Counted from the stretch's first letter, positions 12,101 to 23,973 are shown. The stretch is 64,000 bases of DNA from Acridotheres tristis (GCA_037013685.1 CM072897.1:20348143-20412142); one strand, 5' to 3'. The notes: generated by a model from the sequence alone, not told the origin. Numbers and translations are program-made.

Positions 12101-14158
12101 TCCCTGGAACTTTGGAGCAGATTATGACCACAGCTACAACGAGGGGCTGAAGAAGGGGCTGCCCAGCCCCATCCTCTACGTGGCAGAGAAGTTCAGCATG
12201 CAGAGCCCGTGCGCCGTGCACAGGCAGTACCGCATCGCTGGCCACTACGCCTCGGCCATGCTCTGGTGAGCCCTCCTGTCCTGCTGCAGCTACAGGAGAT
12301 GCAGGGATGTGAAGAGCTTGGCTACCTTTCCCCTAGGCTTTTGGCATGGATGGGATTGCATCCTGCCAGGAGGGAAGCTGTGTGTATGGAGGGGTCCCTG
12401 CAAGGCACTGTAGATGTTTTAGGAGGATCAGAGAAGAAGTCATGATTCTCCTTGCTGGACAAATCTACAGGGCTGGGCACAGGAGAGAGAAAAGTGGTGC
12501 AGGTCCTTGCTGTGATGTGGTGATGATGGCAGAAGTCCATCCCCATGGATGGAGTTGAAGCTGCTGTCCGTGGTGGCCCAGAGAGGCCCATGGACACATG
12601 AAGAACTCTCCCAACCCTATTTCTGAATGGATTTTGTATCTAAGATTGGGATCAGGTGAGGAAAAGATGCTGCTGCTGTTACTGTGGAGTTGATCTTGAC
12701 TCTTTCACAGGGTCGGAGATATGTCATTGCCCACTTGGGCTGGGGGAGAGCTGGTCCCCAGCTGGCAGGACATGATCCCTTCCACCACAGTTGGCCATCA
12801 AGAGCCATTGCAGTGCTGTTCTCCCTGCTTGGTGTTTGACAGCGGGGACACAGAAACTGGGGAAGAAGCCCAGCGATATCATGGAACAAGAGCTCCTGGT
12901 CATAGCTGAGGCCTTCCTCTGTAGCCCAGTTCCTCAGCAAGTGCAGAGCAAATGACCTTTGCCTGCTCCTGCATTTATCTCAGTTGTGGGTGCTGCTCTC
13001 AGGGTCTGCGCTGCCCCATATGTGGAATGGCAGGAAACTGGGATGGTCCAGATACACTGAGTGGGCTGCCACATCCTCCTTGAGGCTGGTACTGTCTGTG
13101 AACAATAGGAGGAGGAAATCTGTGTTTCTGCCTTCTGGATATAGCAGTGTGAGCCTTGCACATGTGCTTGCTCAGCGTGGGGATTAGGGGTCATTCCCAC
13201 CTGCCCACAGAGCTCCTCCACCTTGTACAGTGCACTTGAAGGCCAGATTCCTCCTTCCACATGGAAATCCTCACAGAGAGCATCCTAATCCATGGCACTC
13301 ATACCACTCATCTCTTGGTCTTCTCTTGTCTCCAGGGTAGCCTTTTGCACATGGATCATCTCCAACATTCTCTTTTCCATGCCTGTCCTCGTTTATGGAG
13401 GATACATGTTCCTGGTCACAGGGGCCTTCATGATCTTCTCACTGCTCTCGTTTTCCACTGTGAGGAACTCCCCTATGTGCCTGATCCAGATTGGGACCAG
13501 GACCCTGCATGTAGCCTATGGGGGATCTTTCTGGCTCATGCTAGCAATTGGTAAGAACATCAGGGTTCCCCAGGTCATATCACTGTGTCCCTCTGTATGT
13601 ACAAGAGTCCTAGTGCTTCCTTCCCAAGTTGGGAAGTGCAGCTACCCAGAGCCCCAGCCTGTCCCTTGGCAAAGCAGATCCTGGCAGAGATGTGGAGAGG
13701 GATAGGAAAAAGGGAAACATCATCCTCAACTCAAGGGCAATAGTGACATTTATAGTTCCTGAGGTGCAAAGACATGGGATCACTTTCCTGGATTTTTAGA
13801 CTTGTGCTTGGGTTTTAAGGATGCTCAGAACAGCTCATACAATAGAAAGCCATCTTCCATAACCAAAGGCATTGTCCTCTGGCAGAGGACAATCCAAGGA
13901 GAGCAGTGGGGTGGGGACACTGTTGGAGTGACAGGAACCCAACTGAGGGCATGTTTGTTTCCAGGCCTGCTCTGTTTTGTGGTTGGAATCACCATTGTGG
14001 CAATGCACCACCTCAATTTGGACCTGCTGAAAACTTTCTTTGATCTCCGTGAGGACGAAGCAGAGGAGTACCAGGAAATGCCTGAGGTGTTCATCAACCC
14101 TCATTTCATGAACAAGGGCCTGTCTCCTTCTCAGCCCTCTGAAACCAACAGCATCTAA
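9186..14158 (+). CDS. DUOXA2: Dual oxidase maturation factor 2 (six coding exons)
   Basis: DUOXA2 is a multi-pass ER membrane protein that forms a heterodimer with DUOX2 and is needed for its folding, ER exit and activity. The coding exons are 9186-9332, 9468-9525, 11740-11874, 12052-12265, 13336-13550 and 13965-14158. They total 963 bp and 320 residues, the same length as human DUOXA2. Each junction is GT-AG and phases agree. The start ([13 protein letters not shown]) and IIPGIRG after the first membrane segment resemble human DUOXA2 more than DUOXA1. Membrane segments lie near residues 21-43 and 51-70, with three more in the last two exons. The large luminal loop carries sequons at N84 (NTS), N109 (NVT) and N121 (NET), as in the family. 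Exon 4 is identical in nucleotide sequence to exon 4 of the opposing DUOXA1 gene. Confidence 0.95.
9526..11739 (+). other. DUOXA2 intron 2
   Basis: This 2.2 kb intron contains a perfect 8-bp inverted repeat with a 4-base loop at 10380-10399 (CTCCGACC, ACAA, GGTCGGAG). No exon or recognisable mobile element was seen. Confidence 0.5.
12048..12248 (+). repeat. DUOXA2: 201-bp segment identical to 21073-21273 (inverted copy, DUOXA exon 4)
   Basis: A base-by-base comparison of this segment with the reverse complement of 21073-21273 showed no difference. Identity starts four bases upstream of the coding exon and stops 17 bases before its donor. The sequences diverge immediately on both sides. Confidence 0.95.
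12266..13335 (+). other. DUOXA2 intron 4
   Basis: This is ordinary intronic sequence between coding exons 4 and 5. No repeat or RNA gene was recognised. Confidence 0.45.
13551..13964 (+). other. DUOXA2 intron 5
   Basis: The intron is bounded by GTAAGA at 13551 and TTTCCAG ending at 13964. Nothing notable is present. Confidence 0.45.
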
Positions 14159-14670
14159 AGGAAAGTCTTCATTCTCTCCCTGAAGATGGACCCAAAAGGG
14201 CAGAACAAATTCTTCTTGATGTCCCCAGAGATGCATTTCCCCGTCCAACTGCCTTTGAAGTCCACATTGGGATAGGTCCTTGCTGGGAAGTACTTTCACA
14301 GACTGTGTCTCCCTGACAGTGCCCTCTGGAAGGAGCAGGCTGTGCTGGCAAGCTGCCATCAGAGCAGCTCACAGCTCCAGAGATTTGAGCTGCACACTCA
14401 CCTGGGAATCCCTGTGCCAGGAGGAATGCCCTTCCTGCTCCCTGCCCTGCCCCATGGGGCACTGCATGGATTTGCCAATGGTCTGTTCCTGCTGAAACTG
14501 AGAAACAGCTCATGGGTGACATTTCTCTCTGAGAGCATTCTCCCTGCTCATTTCTTTCCCAAAGATGACATTTTGTGGCTTAGGTGTATCTAGGAAAGCC
14601 AGGCATGGATCCAACTTCTGCAAGCTCGATGCTGCACAAGCTGGAATAAAAAAACCCTGCTCCACACTGA
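14159..14670 (+). other. DUOXA2: DUOXA2 3'UTR
   Basis: Non-coding sequence follows the TAA stop, up to just beyond the AATAAA signal at 14645-14650. Confidence 0.6.
14645..14650 (+). terminator. DUOXA2: Polyadenylation signal of DUOXA2
   Basis: This is an AATAAA hexamer 487 bases after the stop codon. A second AATAAA at 15552-15557, beyond the CR1 copy, could serve a longer transcript. Confidence 0.65.
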
Positions 14671-14844
14671 GTAAATGTACCATGGAGTTTGCTGTGGGGG
14701 ATGTGATGATGTGATTCTTTTCACCTTCAAATTTGGCCTTTATTAGACAAAACTTGTAGTCCAGTGTGAGCCAAAAAGATGCCATAGGAAAGGTAGGAGG
14801 GTGAAGAATGAAGTTATCCCTGTCTAGCTGGAGCACACTTAGAC

Positions 14845-15385
14845 TGGCTGGGCAGCAGGGGAGGGAGGGTAATCTGTCCCACTGACTCACTCAGATGAGA
14901 CCCCACCTGCAGAGCTGCCTCCAGAGAAGGACATGGAGCTGTTGGAGAGAGTCCAGAGGAGGCCACGGAGATGCTCTGAGGGCTGGAGCCCCTCTGCTCT
15001 GGAGCCAGGCTGGGAGAGCTGGGAGTGCTCACCTGGAGAAGGCTTCAGGGAAACCTTACAGCCCCTTCCAGAGAATAAAGGGGCTCCAAGAGATCTGGAG
15101 AGGGACTTTGGACAAGGGCCCATGTGACAGGATGAGGATAACTTCTGGCTGCCAGAGGGCAGGGTTAGGTGGGATATTGGGAAGGAATTCGCCCCTGTGA
15201 GAGTAGTGAGACCCTGGCACAGGTTGCCCTGAGAAGCTGTGGCTGCCCCATCCCAGGAGTGTTCCAGGTCAGGTTGGATGGGGCTTGGAGCAACCTGGGA
15301 TAGTGAAGGTGTCCCTGCCCGTGTCGGGGGCGGAACAAGATGAACCTTAAGGTCTCTTCCAACCCAAACTATTCTGAGATTCTAT
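14845..15385 (+). repeat. CR1 LINE fragment, 3' part
   Basis: This long CR1 copy runs from GACCCCACCTGCAGAGCTGC through GGAGCCAGGCTGGGAGAGCT to the tail CCAACCCAAACTATTCTGAGATTCTATA. It lies just downstream of the DUOXA2 polyadenylation signal. Confidence 0.9.
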
Positions 15386-16690
15386 AACTGAATGCTGGAA
15401 AGCTGGGCACCTTCATTCCAATTAATTGTAAAGTACACAATTTCAACATTTTGACTTTTCTTTCTGAGATCCTTGCTGGTAAGTTACTTATTTCTGTCAG
15501 ATAATACTTGTGTGCCACTAATGTGGTTTGTTCTGTGCAGGAATTATTTTCAATAAAAGTTTACTAAAACTCCTGTCTTTTGAAACACTGTGGACATTTA
15601 GGGGGCTGGTTTCTTAAGAAGGAGCCTTGGGGCACATCATAAGGTCACTTCTGGCAAGCCTCCAGCAGCAGCATCCTTCCCATGGGAATAAATGTCTTGT
15701 TGGCACATTTCAAGGTCACTCACTAAGAAACCTTTGTCGTGAGGAGCTTCGGGAATGTAGGAGAGCCTCAAAAGGACTTTAACTAGCTGAGTGCTGTGGC
15801 TAAAGCTGTAAGATTGAACCAGCAAAATTCCCATAGGAAAAGGAGGATCCTTCTTTGAGAATTTCTTGCATCTGGACACATGAGGTTTGAAGGTACTGAT
15901 GGGAAGATGGTACAGCAAAACACAAGTTATTAGGGCTGGTATGGGACAGATCCCATGACCTGAAGACACAGGAGGCTGGGAGGTTTTCCAGCCTTTTGGC
16001 CATCACATCTGGCTCTCTCCAGGTCCTGCTTTAGGGCATGATTCCTGCCCAAGAGCATCCTCACCAGAAGGAAAACTTTGTCCTCTTGTGGCAGACATAC
16101 AAGAGCATGAACCCAAATAAACAAAACTTAAAAGGCAGGAACACACAGGAAAGGTTTATGATGCCTGAATTTCAGTTGACTAAACCAAAGGGATTTATTG
16201 CACCTTGGATCTAGTCCATCTAGATGGATATCATTTGGGCTGGCTGAGATGTCCCCAGCCAAAGGAGTTCAGCTCCAAACCCTGTTGCATCCTCTAAGTT
16301 CTCATTCAAGGCTCTTCCTACCGGAATGGGATGGGACAGGATGCCATGGCTGAGCTCCTCCTCCCCAGAGAGCCTGGCCCGTGGTGCTTCTTCTGCAAAC
16401 CTCTCTGCAGGGCTGGAGGGAGCTCCCATCAAACCTCCCACATACTCAGGGGCACACCAGAAACTAAAGTTCTCCCGTATTCCCCCTGCTTGTTTGCTGG
16501 GGATATTCGAATACCCTATTTAGGGTGCACTGCCTTGATTTCATTGCCCTGTGCTGGCTGACCATGGTTAGGTGCACCATTCAGGACCACAAAAGGGCTC
16601 TGCCTTTTCTTTATCCCTTCCCTGTGACTGCCATGTCACAGCAACAGTGTTCAGAGGAATACCTCTATCAACAGGCAAGTGAAAAGGCAA
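15386..16690. other. Intergenic between convergent DUOXA2 and DUOXA1
   Basis: No coding exon was seen. It holds one plus-strand AATAAA (15552-15557) and one minus-strand AATAAA (16194-16199), either of which could be an alternative 3' end of the converging DUOXA genes. Confidence 0.45.
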
Positions 16691-16701
16691 GTCAAACTAA
16701 C

Positions 16702-16707
16702 TTTATT
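16702..16707 (-). terminator. DUOXA1: Candidate polyadenylation signal of DUOXA1
   Basis: TTTATT on the plus strand reads AATAAA on the minus strand, 811 bases after the DUOXA1 stop. A more distal one is at 16194-16199. Which is used cannot be told from sequence. Confidence 0.45.
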
Positions 16708-17339
16708 GAGATAGAGGGGAAAATAAGTGAGCACAAAACAGAAAGAAAGGGTTGTGAAATCATCAGAGAGGTACAGGGGTGCAAAGCTGAAGCGTGCACC
16801 CTTCCTGCCTGTGTGGGCAAGGGTTCGGGTGGCTGCCTTGGGTGTGCAGAATGTCAGTGGCTCTTTCCCCTGACATGAGTATTTCCACAGCTGAGCAGGA
16901 GGAACCCAGACTGGAGGTGCTGCTCACGTCTCCCTAATTGGTTACAGCTGATCTCCAAGGCACTGTTGCACTTCCTTTCCCACCTCCTCCTCTCCTTCCC
17001 TCCCTCCTGGCCTGGTACTTCCAGCATCCTACTAAATTGTGCTCCTCTTTGCCATCCTGCTCTTTACCTCTAACTAAGAGGAGTGCTGGGTACAGGGCAC
17101 CCTGGGGAGCACAGCTCCATCTGCACTTCCTGACTGCTGATGGGAAGAGCATCCAAGGGCAGGGGGACTTTTTGAGGGTCTTCAGTGTGAGGGGGCTGTT
17201 GTGGGCTCTACTTCTTTGATTCATATCTATGGGTCTGCAGTTACTTGCTTTCTCCTCAGTTTGTTCTGATTTAATCTCTGTGTTCTGGGGAGGACTCAGG
17301 GTTTGTTGGGATAGACCAAGGGGAAGGGCAGTAAAACAG

Positions 17340-17374
17340 AAAAAAAAAAAGGAAAAAGAAAAAGAAAAAAAAAC
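17340..17374. repeat. A-rich simple sequence
   Basis: A run of A with scattered G (AAAAAGAAAAAG type) lies within the DUOXA1 3' untranslated region, where it reads as a T-rich tract. Confidence 0.8.
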
Positions 17375-17517
17375 TAACTGTTGTATTTCAGACACTCTTT
17401 CAGATCTGGATATTCTCATCACTTGATTCTTGTCATGTCTCTTCCCACCTGGGCTCCTGATGGATTTGGTGAATTCAGGAGCAGCATCTCCAGGCCTTGC
17501 CCTGCCTCCCCTGTGCC

Positions 17518-20500
17518 TCAGAGCTGGGTGGCTGTCACATGGCAGAGCTCACCAAAGGGGACTATAGTCCCCTGTGCAGAGCAGCTGGGCTTGGCTGGCA
17601 GGCAGGACTTGTCCCACACCTCCTCTTTGCTGCTCTTGTCCAGGCTAAAGATGAGCTTCAGCTTCTCTGGCTGCACGGAGTTGAGGATGATGATGCCCAG
17701 CCCCAGGAGCAGGCACAGCAGCCCTGCAATGCACAGAGATACACAGGACACCACTGGAGGAATCCTGCTGGGTCCCAGCTCCATCCAGCTGCACACCAGG
17801 GACATGTGCCATCACCCAGCAGGTAAGGCAAAGGTGTTGATTTGTCTTTCCCCATCTCAATTCTAGCATCACTTTGGGCTCCTCAGTACAAAAGAGAGGT
17901 CGATGAACAGGGGCAGAGAGTTGGGGCTGGAGCCCACTATGCACAGGGAAAGGCTAGAGGGCCTGGGCTTGTTTAGCCTGAAAAAGAGGAATATCCAGGG
18001 GCAATTAATTACCATCTGCTACTGGAAAAGGGCTGGTCTCCCTGGAGAGGATGTAACATGGAAAATTCTGGTTTGATCAAAGGAAACAATTGCTGCTGGG
18101 AAGTGGAGCAGGTCCTGAAAGGCAGAGGGAATCTCTATCCAGCAGGTAACTTCAAACATTCAAATCTCTTGACTGCTCATCTTTTTTTCTCCCCAACCCT
18201 GGTAATTCTGATCTAAAATCTTCTAACCTGTAACTATTATCTTATGTGACCAGCCATGGAGAAAGAAGGGAGTAGGAGCTGTTGGGGCATCATCTCTATA
18301 GGGATGGAGAAGAAAAGCCCCAGAAGCAAGCTGAGCACTCACCTGTCGCTAGTGTCAGCCAAAAGGATTCACCATAGTCTGTTTTCAAGGAAACTGGGCC
18401 GAACTGGATGGGGCACTTCAGGGTGTTTCTTATGGTAGAGAAGAGGAGCAGTGAGAAGAGGATCAAAGTGGCAGTGAGCAGAAGCATGTGGCCACCATAG
18501 AGCAGGATGGACATGGAGAAGAGCAGGATGGAAATGAGCCATGTGCAAAAGGCCAGCCTGCAAAAGGACCACAAAACTGAGCAGAAAACATCAGGCTTGG
18601 AGTATCTACTCAGGGTCTCCTCTCCATACCCTAATGAAGGGATAAAGCCTGGGCAGCCTCGTCTAGCTGGCCTTGCTTCCACAAAGAGCTGGACAGCCTG
18701 ATCTAAAGAATGCCTTACAACCCAAACAATTGTATAATGACATGAGTGGTGGAGCTGTGGGACAGATTCCACTGCACTAGAGAGGGATCTCCACACCGGG
18801 AATGTTCAGTATTGAATTTCCTGAAGCCCCCAAGCACCTTGGTATGGCTTTGGCATCAGCCCTGCTCTGGGTATGGGACTGGAGTAGAAATCTCTGGAGG
18901 TTCCTGTGAGAGATTGAAATATTAATGTTTGATAGCTCAAACATTTGGCCATTTGCAGAGGCAGCAGGTGCTTTGCTGGGGCTACGTTCCCTCCTACCGG
19001 GGGGAAGAAGGGGTTTTGGGTGTGTGGTGGCATGATGTGCATAAGACTGAGGAACCACACTAGAAGCTCTGGGTTTGGAGCCAGATGAGGGAGAAAGCTG
19101 ATAAGAAGCAGGCCCTGGAGAGGCAGGGTGATGTTTTTCATCATGCCAATGTCCTCTCTTACACAACTGGCTCAGTTGAAAAACTCCCCCTCCCTTCTGG
19201 GAAGGTCCCATTCCCACCGGAGATTCACACCCCTGCCTGAGGGTTTTCATCCCTTCTGGGGGGACAGAACTGATTCAACGCAGGCGTGAGAGGCAGGGTC
19301 GTGTCTTAGAAGGGATCATAAACCATCGAAAACCCCCAAAGCCCCCCGAGACTCTGAGCCCTTCTACCGGAGGAATACACCTGATCCACAGCGTTGCAAC
19401 AGATCCAGAGTGTTGTAAAGTGTAAAAGTCCCCCTCTTCAGGGGAAGTGTCTGAACTCTGAGTTTTGTGGGACCCCCACCACTGAGAAGACCAGAAGAAG
19501 AGGATCAATAGGACAGTGTCTGGTTCCAAGAGTGGTAATATCTTTTTACTTATCTCTCTCTCATTCCGTCTCCTTCCCCTTTCCTTCTCTATTTTTTTCT
19601 ATCTTTACGTTATATTTACTGTCACATAAAATCCATACTATTGACTTCATCATATGATCTCATTTGCACCTTAATTTGGGCAGAGGATCTCTCTAATAAT
19701 CAGATTGTAACAGTCCCGCCAAAGTAACTTTTTTTTCTTATCCTTATGTTTGTCCACAACTGGTCACCCCCAGGCAGTTCCCACGTGTTCAGAGGGACAA
19801 TGGCATCAAGGGACACCTTTGTTTGGAGAACCGCACCATTAGCCGTGCCCATACCTGATTCAGCACCTGGAGTGCACCCAGCTGCCAGCCTTGCCCTGGG
19901 CTTGGGGCTTGGATTTAGCTCCCTGGGGAGGTGAGCCTAACAAGTTTTTCTGATTCCAAGAAAAAAACAAGAAATGAGTTTTCATTAACATTTCTGCCTT
20001 GAAATGCAGGAATGTTTGGGTGGGGGTAATTATTTTTCCTGAAAGAAAAAAAGGAGATGGATTCAGGGACCTGGAAGCTACATTCATGGGGGAATTGCAA
20101 GGCCCTCTTCACCCTGCAGTGCCTTTCCCATCACCTCTGAGACTCATGGGGGTGTTGAAACTCCACAATCACAGCACACACAAGGGATCTAAGTTTCATA
20201 CCAAGAGATGAGCTCTGAGCACCCTCTTGATGGTCCCTCCTGCTCCCCTCAGGCAGGCCTGTGCCCACATGAGCACGCAAAAGAAGACCCTTCACCAGTG
20301 GATTTAACTAGGACTCTTTATCTTGGTCCTTGGGAGGGATCTCGAACCATGAGTCCCACAGTTGCCATTGAGTCCCTTCAATGAATTTTTCTCAGACTGC
20401 AGTTTTGTACATCAAGGTAGAGGACACATAAGAGGAGTCTGGGGACGTGAACAAAAGATGCTCCAAGGGCTGGAGCCTCTCTGCTCTGGAGCCAGGCTGG

Positions 20501-23188
20501 GAGAGCTGGGAGTGTTCAGAGAGAAGGTTCTGGACAGACCTTACAGCCCTTTCCAGTGCCTGGAGGGGCTCGAAGAGAGCTGGAGAGGGACTTCAAACAA
20601 GGGTTGGAGGGACAGAATGAGGAGGAATAACTTCCCACTGCCAGAGGGCAGGGTTAGATGGGATATTGGGAAGAAATTGTTCCTGTGAGGGTGAGGAGGC
20701 TCTGGCACAGGTTGCCCAGAGAAGCTGTGACTGCCCCATCCCTGGAAGTGTTCCAGGCCAGGTTGGACAGGGCTTGGAGCAACCTGGGGTAGTGGAAGGT
20801 GTCCCTGCCCAGGGTGAGGGGTTAGAGCAACATAAGTTTTAAGATCCAACCCAACCCAAATCACTCCATAATACCACAATTCTATGAATCTGTGACAGAC
20901 CCAGGAAGCATGGGAACCCCAGATTCTGCAGAGAACCAAGGCTTTGGCACGTCCTTACAGTGACAAGAGTGGCTCCATAAAGCTCCCTGTGCTGTCCCTG
21001 TTTCTTCCCAGCTCCCCACTGCATGGGACAGGGCTGACCCCTCGCTGTAACTCACCACAGGCTGAGTGACATGTAGTGGCCAGCGATGCGGTACTGCCTG
21101 TGCACGGCGCACGGGCTCTGCATGCTGAACTTCTCTGCCACGTAGAGGATGGGGCTGGGCAGCCCCTTCTTCAGCCCCTCGTTGTAGCTGTGGTCATAAT
21201 CTGCTCCAAAGTTCCAGGGAAAGTGCTCGTTGTAGTTGATGGTCTCATTGATCTGGTTCACTGGGTTTCCTGCCAGGTAATGAAGACTAAGGACCTTTCT
21301 CAGCACTGGAGGAAACTCTGAGGCTTCCTGGTGTGGGGCCAGTATCCAGGTGCATGGGTGCCAAACCTGCACCCAGTCCCCTCCTGTAGGAATATGCACT
21401 TACCCCTGAGTGTGACATTCAGCCCTGCCAGGCCAATGTGCAGCCCTATGTCCGTGTTCACCTGGACAGGGCTGAAGGACTTGTAGGAGGTGTTTGCCTG
21501 CACCCAGCCAGTCTCCCAGTCTCTGGTGAATTGTACAACTGTGAAGATTTCCGGGGTTAGTTATAGCCTCAGAGCAAGATATCTGGTGCTGGAAGCACCT
21601 GCCAGGACGGTCACCATGGTCTGAGCATCACTTACCTCACCCCAAGGTAAGGATGGGCTGTTAGCCCCAAGGGGCAGAAGTCCTGTATGTCAATATCAAC
21701 CCCAACCTATGACCCTGAAAGCCCCACTTGTGTTGGTTTCTCCCCAGCCCCAGTGCAGATCCTAACCCTGGTGGCAGTGGGGCTGATGTGGGCACTGATG
21801 GGCACTGTCTGGGCACTGCTTTTCATCTAAGCCCCTCCCAATTTGCCTGAATTCCGTGAAAGTTGGTGGTGGGCTTTTGGTGACTGCCCTGGATATCACC
21901 ACCAGTCTTCAGACTGGAGGCAGATGAGTGTGTTCCACCAGTTACTGGAACCACCTCCCAGACACAAGACATGTGTCCATCTTCCCCATTAACTCATCCT
22001 ACAGGCTGGACTTGGCCCTTGACTGATCTATTTACCCTCCCCCACCTTTCCCCTCCATTTCTTGGGCATGCATGAGCTTCCCCCCAGGACTCCAGTACTC
22101 ACTGAGGATCACTGCTCCCGTGAAGAGTCCCAACACTAACCGCAGGAAACAGAAGAGTCGCTGTAAGGGGTGGGCAGAGTGCAGGGAGAGGTGTCAGTCA
22201 CATCTTACCATGGCGACTTCAGCACCAAGCATGTAATTTAGAAACGTGGTGAGGAATAGACTTGTCCCTCCCCTGGGGAGTCACCCCATGTGCTTTGTGG
22301 GTGGGTGGCATGGGGTACACCTGTGGCTGGGGCATCCCTGCTGTGGTGGGGTGGAGGCAGCAGGAAGATTGAGACAGAGGAAGAAGATCAAAAGAGCCCA
22401 TTCGAGAAGGCTGTGACATCCCTTTTCTCGTGAAAGAGAGTGGAGACATTGCCCCTAACAGTCTTCAGCTGCAATTTCCACACTTATCCAGACCTCATGT
22501 GTTTGGACATGTTGACAGCTGGCCACAGCTGTAGGAAAAAGGAGTGATCAGGTATTTGTAGAGTGACAGAAGCCCCTCAACCAGCCCTGCTGCAAGACCA
22601 GGCACACAACAAGTGCCTGATGTGGCTCATAGCAGGGTCTGTTGGGCACACAGAGCCCGGTGAGCAGTGCTGGGACATGCCCAGTACACACCTCCTTCTT
22701 TTATTGAGGTTTCTGGGAAGGTGGGGTGAGATCTTTGAGCCTCACCCTGCTATTCCACTCTGGTGAAATCATTTAGGCTTGTTCACAGAGAAACCCAGCC
22801 AAGATCAGATCTAGCTTCCTCAGCAATCTGGGGTGGTGGAGTTTTGTGTCTCTGGGATGAGTTTTCATGCTGGGATAGGCTGGAGCTCAGCCCCATGGCT
22901 CACTAGAGATCCCAGAGCTCTGGCCATGAACCTGTGGGCAAGTTTGCCTGCCAAATCTGTTATGGAGGCTGGGAAGGAGGAGGAATGTGGGATTCATAGG
23001 CAAGGGCCAGAGGTCTGAACTGCTCCTGCCCCTCCACTTACCCTCCTGCCCGGGATCCCTGGCAGGATGATGATGAACATGACCAAGATGGAGAGGAATA
23101 CAGTGACAATGACAGCCCGGGTAGTGTCAAAGGGGAAGCAGGCATTGGCTCCAGGGTAGAAGGGGTAGGAGCCATTCCACAGTGTCAT
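17518..23188 (-). CDS. DUOXA1: Dual oxidase maturation factor 1 (six coding exons)
   Basis: DUOXA1 is the paralogue of DUOXA2 and in mammals partners DUOX1 for ER exit and surface activity. The coding exons on the minus strand are 23042-23188, 22103-22160, 21404-21538, 21056-21269, 18343-18557 and 17518-17723. They total 975 bp and 324 residues, with the same intron phases as DUOXA2. The N-terminus (YPFYPG, then FPFDTT) and the following ILPGI resemble human DUOXA1, which supports the symbol. Sequons at N84, N109 and N121 lie in the luminal loop. Five membrane segments are predicted by eye. Exon 4 is identical to DUOXA2 exon 4 over 201 bp and exon 3 is very similar, whereas exons 1, 2, 5 and 6 are clearly diverged. 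The usual Arg of the GIRG motif is Pro here (GIPG). The start ATG follows a TTCCAG acceptor by eight bases. Confidence 0.94.
17900..18075 (+). repeat. CR1 LINE fragment (internal piece)
   Basis: The sequence resembles the CR1 block around GGGCTTGTTTAGCCTGAAAAAGAG, without the usual tail. It lies in DUOXA1 intron 5 and is degenerate. Confidence 0.6.
18655..18742 (+). repeat. Degenerate CR1-like 3' end
   Basis: The string CCTTACAACCCAAACAATTGTATAATGA resembles a decayed CR1 tail. The assignment is weak. Confidence 0.4.
18985..19712 (+). mobile_element. Possible LTR-like element in DUOXA1 intron 4
   Basis: The composition and layout differ from the surroundings: a CCCCC-rich part with CTACCGG and CCTTCTGGG strings, then a T/C-rich stretch with TATATTTACTGTCACATAAAA, ending near TTGTAACA. 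This resembles a solo long terminal repeat, but the TG...CA ends and target-site duplication were not established. It could also be unrelated unique sequence. Confidence 0.3.
20400..20896 (+). repeat. CR1 LINE fragment, 3' part
   Basis: A typical CR1 body (GGAGCCAGGCTGGGAGAGCT, CTGCCAGAGGGCAGGGTTAG) is followed by the tail CACAATTCTATGAATCTGTG. It lies in DUOXA1 intron 4, about 160 bases from exon 4, on the strand opposite the gene. Confidence 0.9.
21073..21273 (-). repeat. DUOXA1: 201-bp segment identical to 12048-12248 (inverted copy, DUOXA exon 4)
   Basis: The reverse complement matches 12048-12248 at every base. The centres of the two copies are about 9 kb apart and the copies face each other. 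Confidence 0.95.
21539..23041 (-). other. DUOXA1 introns 1 and 2
   Basis: Apart from coding exon 2 (22103-22160), this stretch is intronic. I see no repeat family or RNA gene in it. Confidence 0.45.
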
Positions 23189-23973
23189 CTTGCTGCCTGG
23201 AAGGACTCAAAATTGGCACCCAGAGAGACAGTGGTGAGAAAATCATCTCCACATATCCACTCCAACCAGCCTTCTCCATAGAACTATCTCCCGCCCCCTT
23301 GCCAGCACTCTGCTTGTCCCTGGCATGGCTGTGTGTGCATCCCAGTGCTGTGGACACTGCAATCCCACACTGGGCATGCACTCAGGTATCTCCCACGGGA
23401 ACTCTTCATCTTCCCAACGTACAGCCCACAGCAAAGATGGATTGGAGCCACCAGGGTATCTGCTGCAGTACTCAGGTTGTCCCTAAAGAGGGACAGCAAG
23501 ACATGCAAACATCCCTGGGCCAGTCACTACCCTCCTCTGTTTTCCATCCCCGAAATCTTCCCTGTGCTCTCACCCTCCCTAGTTCAGCCTTTTATCCAAC
23601 AGCCTACCCGCCACTGTGGTCCCCGCTGTGCTCGGGGCTCTGGGTTCATCACTGCACAAATACAGGCTGAGCCCTATCGGGCTGCTCCTCGCTGAGCCCC
23701 TGTGAAGTTAACTCCTCATCGTCCAAGGAAACAGGAATAACCCGGAGGGGACAGAGAAACTGCCTGTCCCTGTCAGCGGTGTGCCAGCCACTCAGGAGCC
23801 AGCTGGGGATAACAGTAGGACGCTGCCTAGGAGACCAAACGCCGTTTTTACCATAGCACTTGACCAACTCACTTTCCTGCTGTGAAGGAGCTGCCCAGCA
23901 TCCCCCTGGAATGGGGGCTATCCCTGCAGCAGCAGCATAAACATCCACATCCCCTTTCCCACCCCGAGCCTAC
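23189..23973 (-). other. DUOXA1: DUOXA1 5'UTR end and intron
   Basis: Eight untranslated bases (23189-23196) follow a TTCCAG acceptor. The rest is the intron up to the inferred non-coding first exon at 23974. Open frames here are not recognisable proteins. Confidence 0.45.

Noticed and set aside
16934..17422. 162-codon minus-strand ORF
   Set aside because: It lies in the DUOXA1 3'UTR and includes translation of the A-rich simple sequence.
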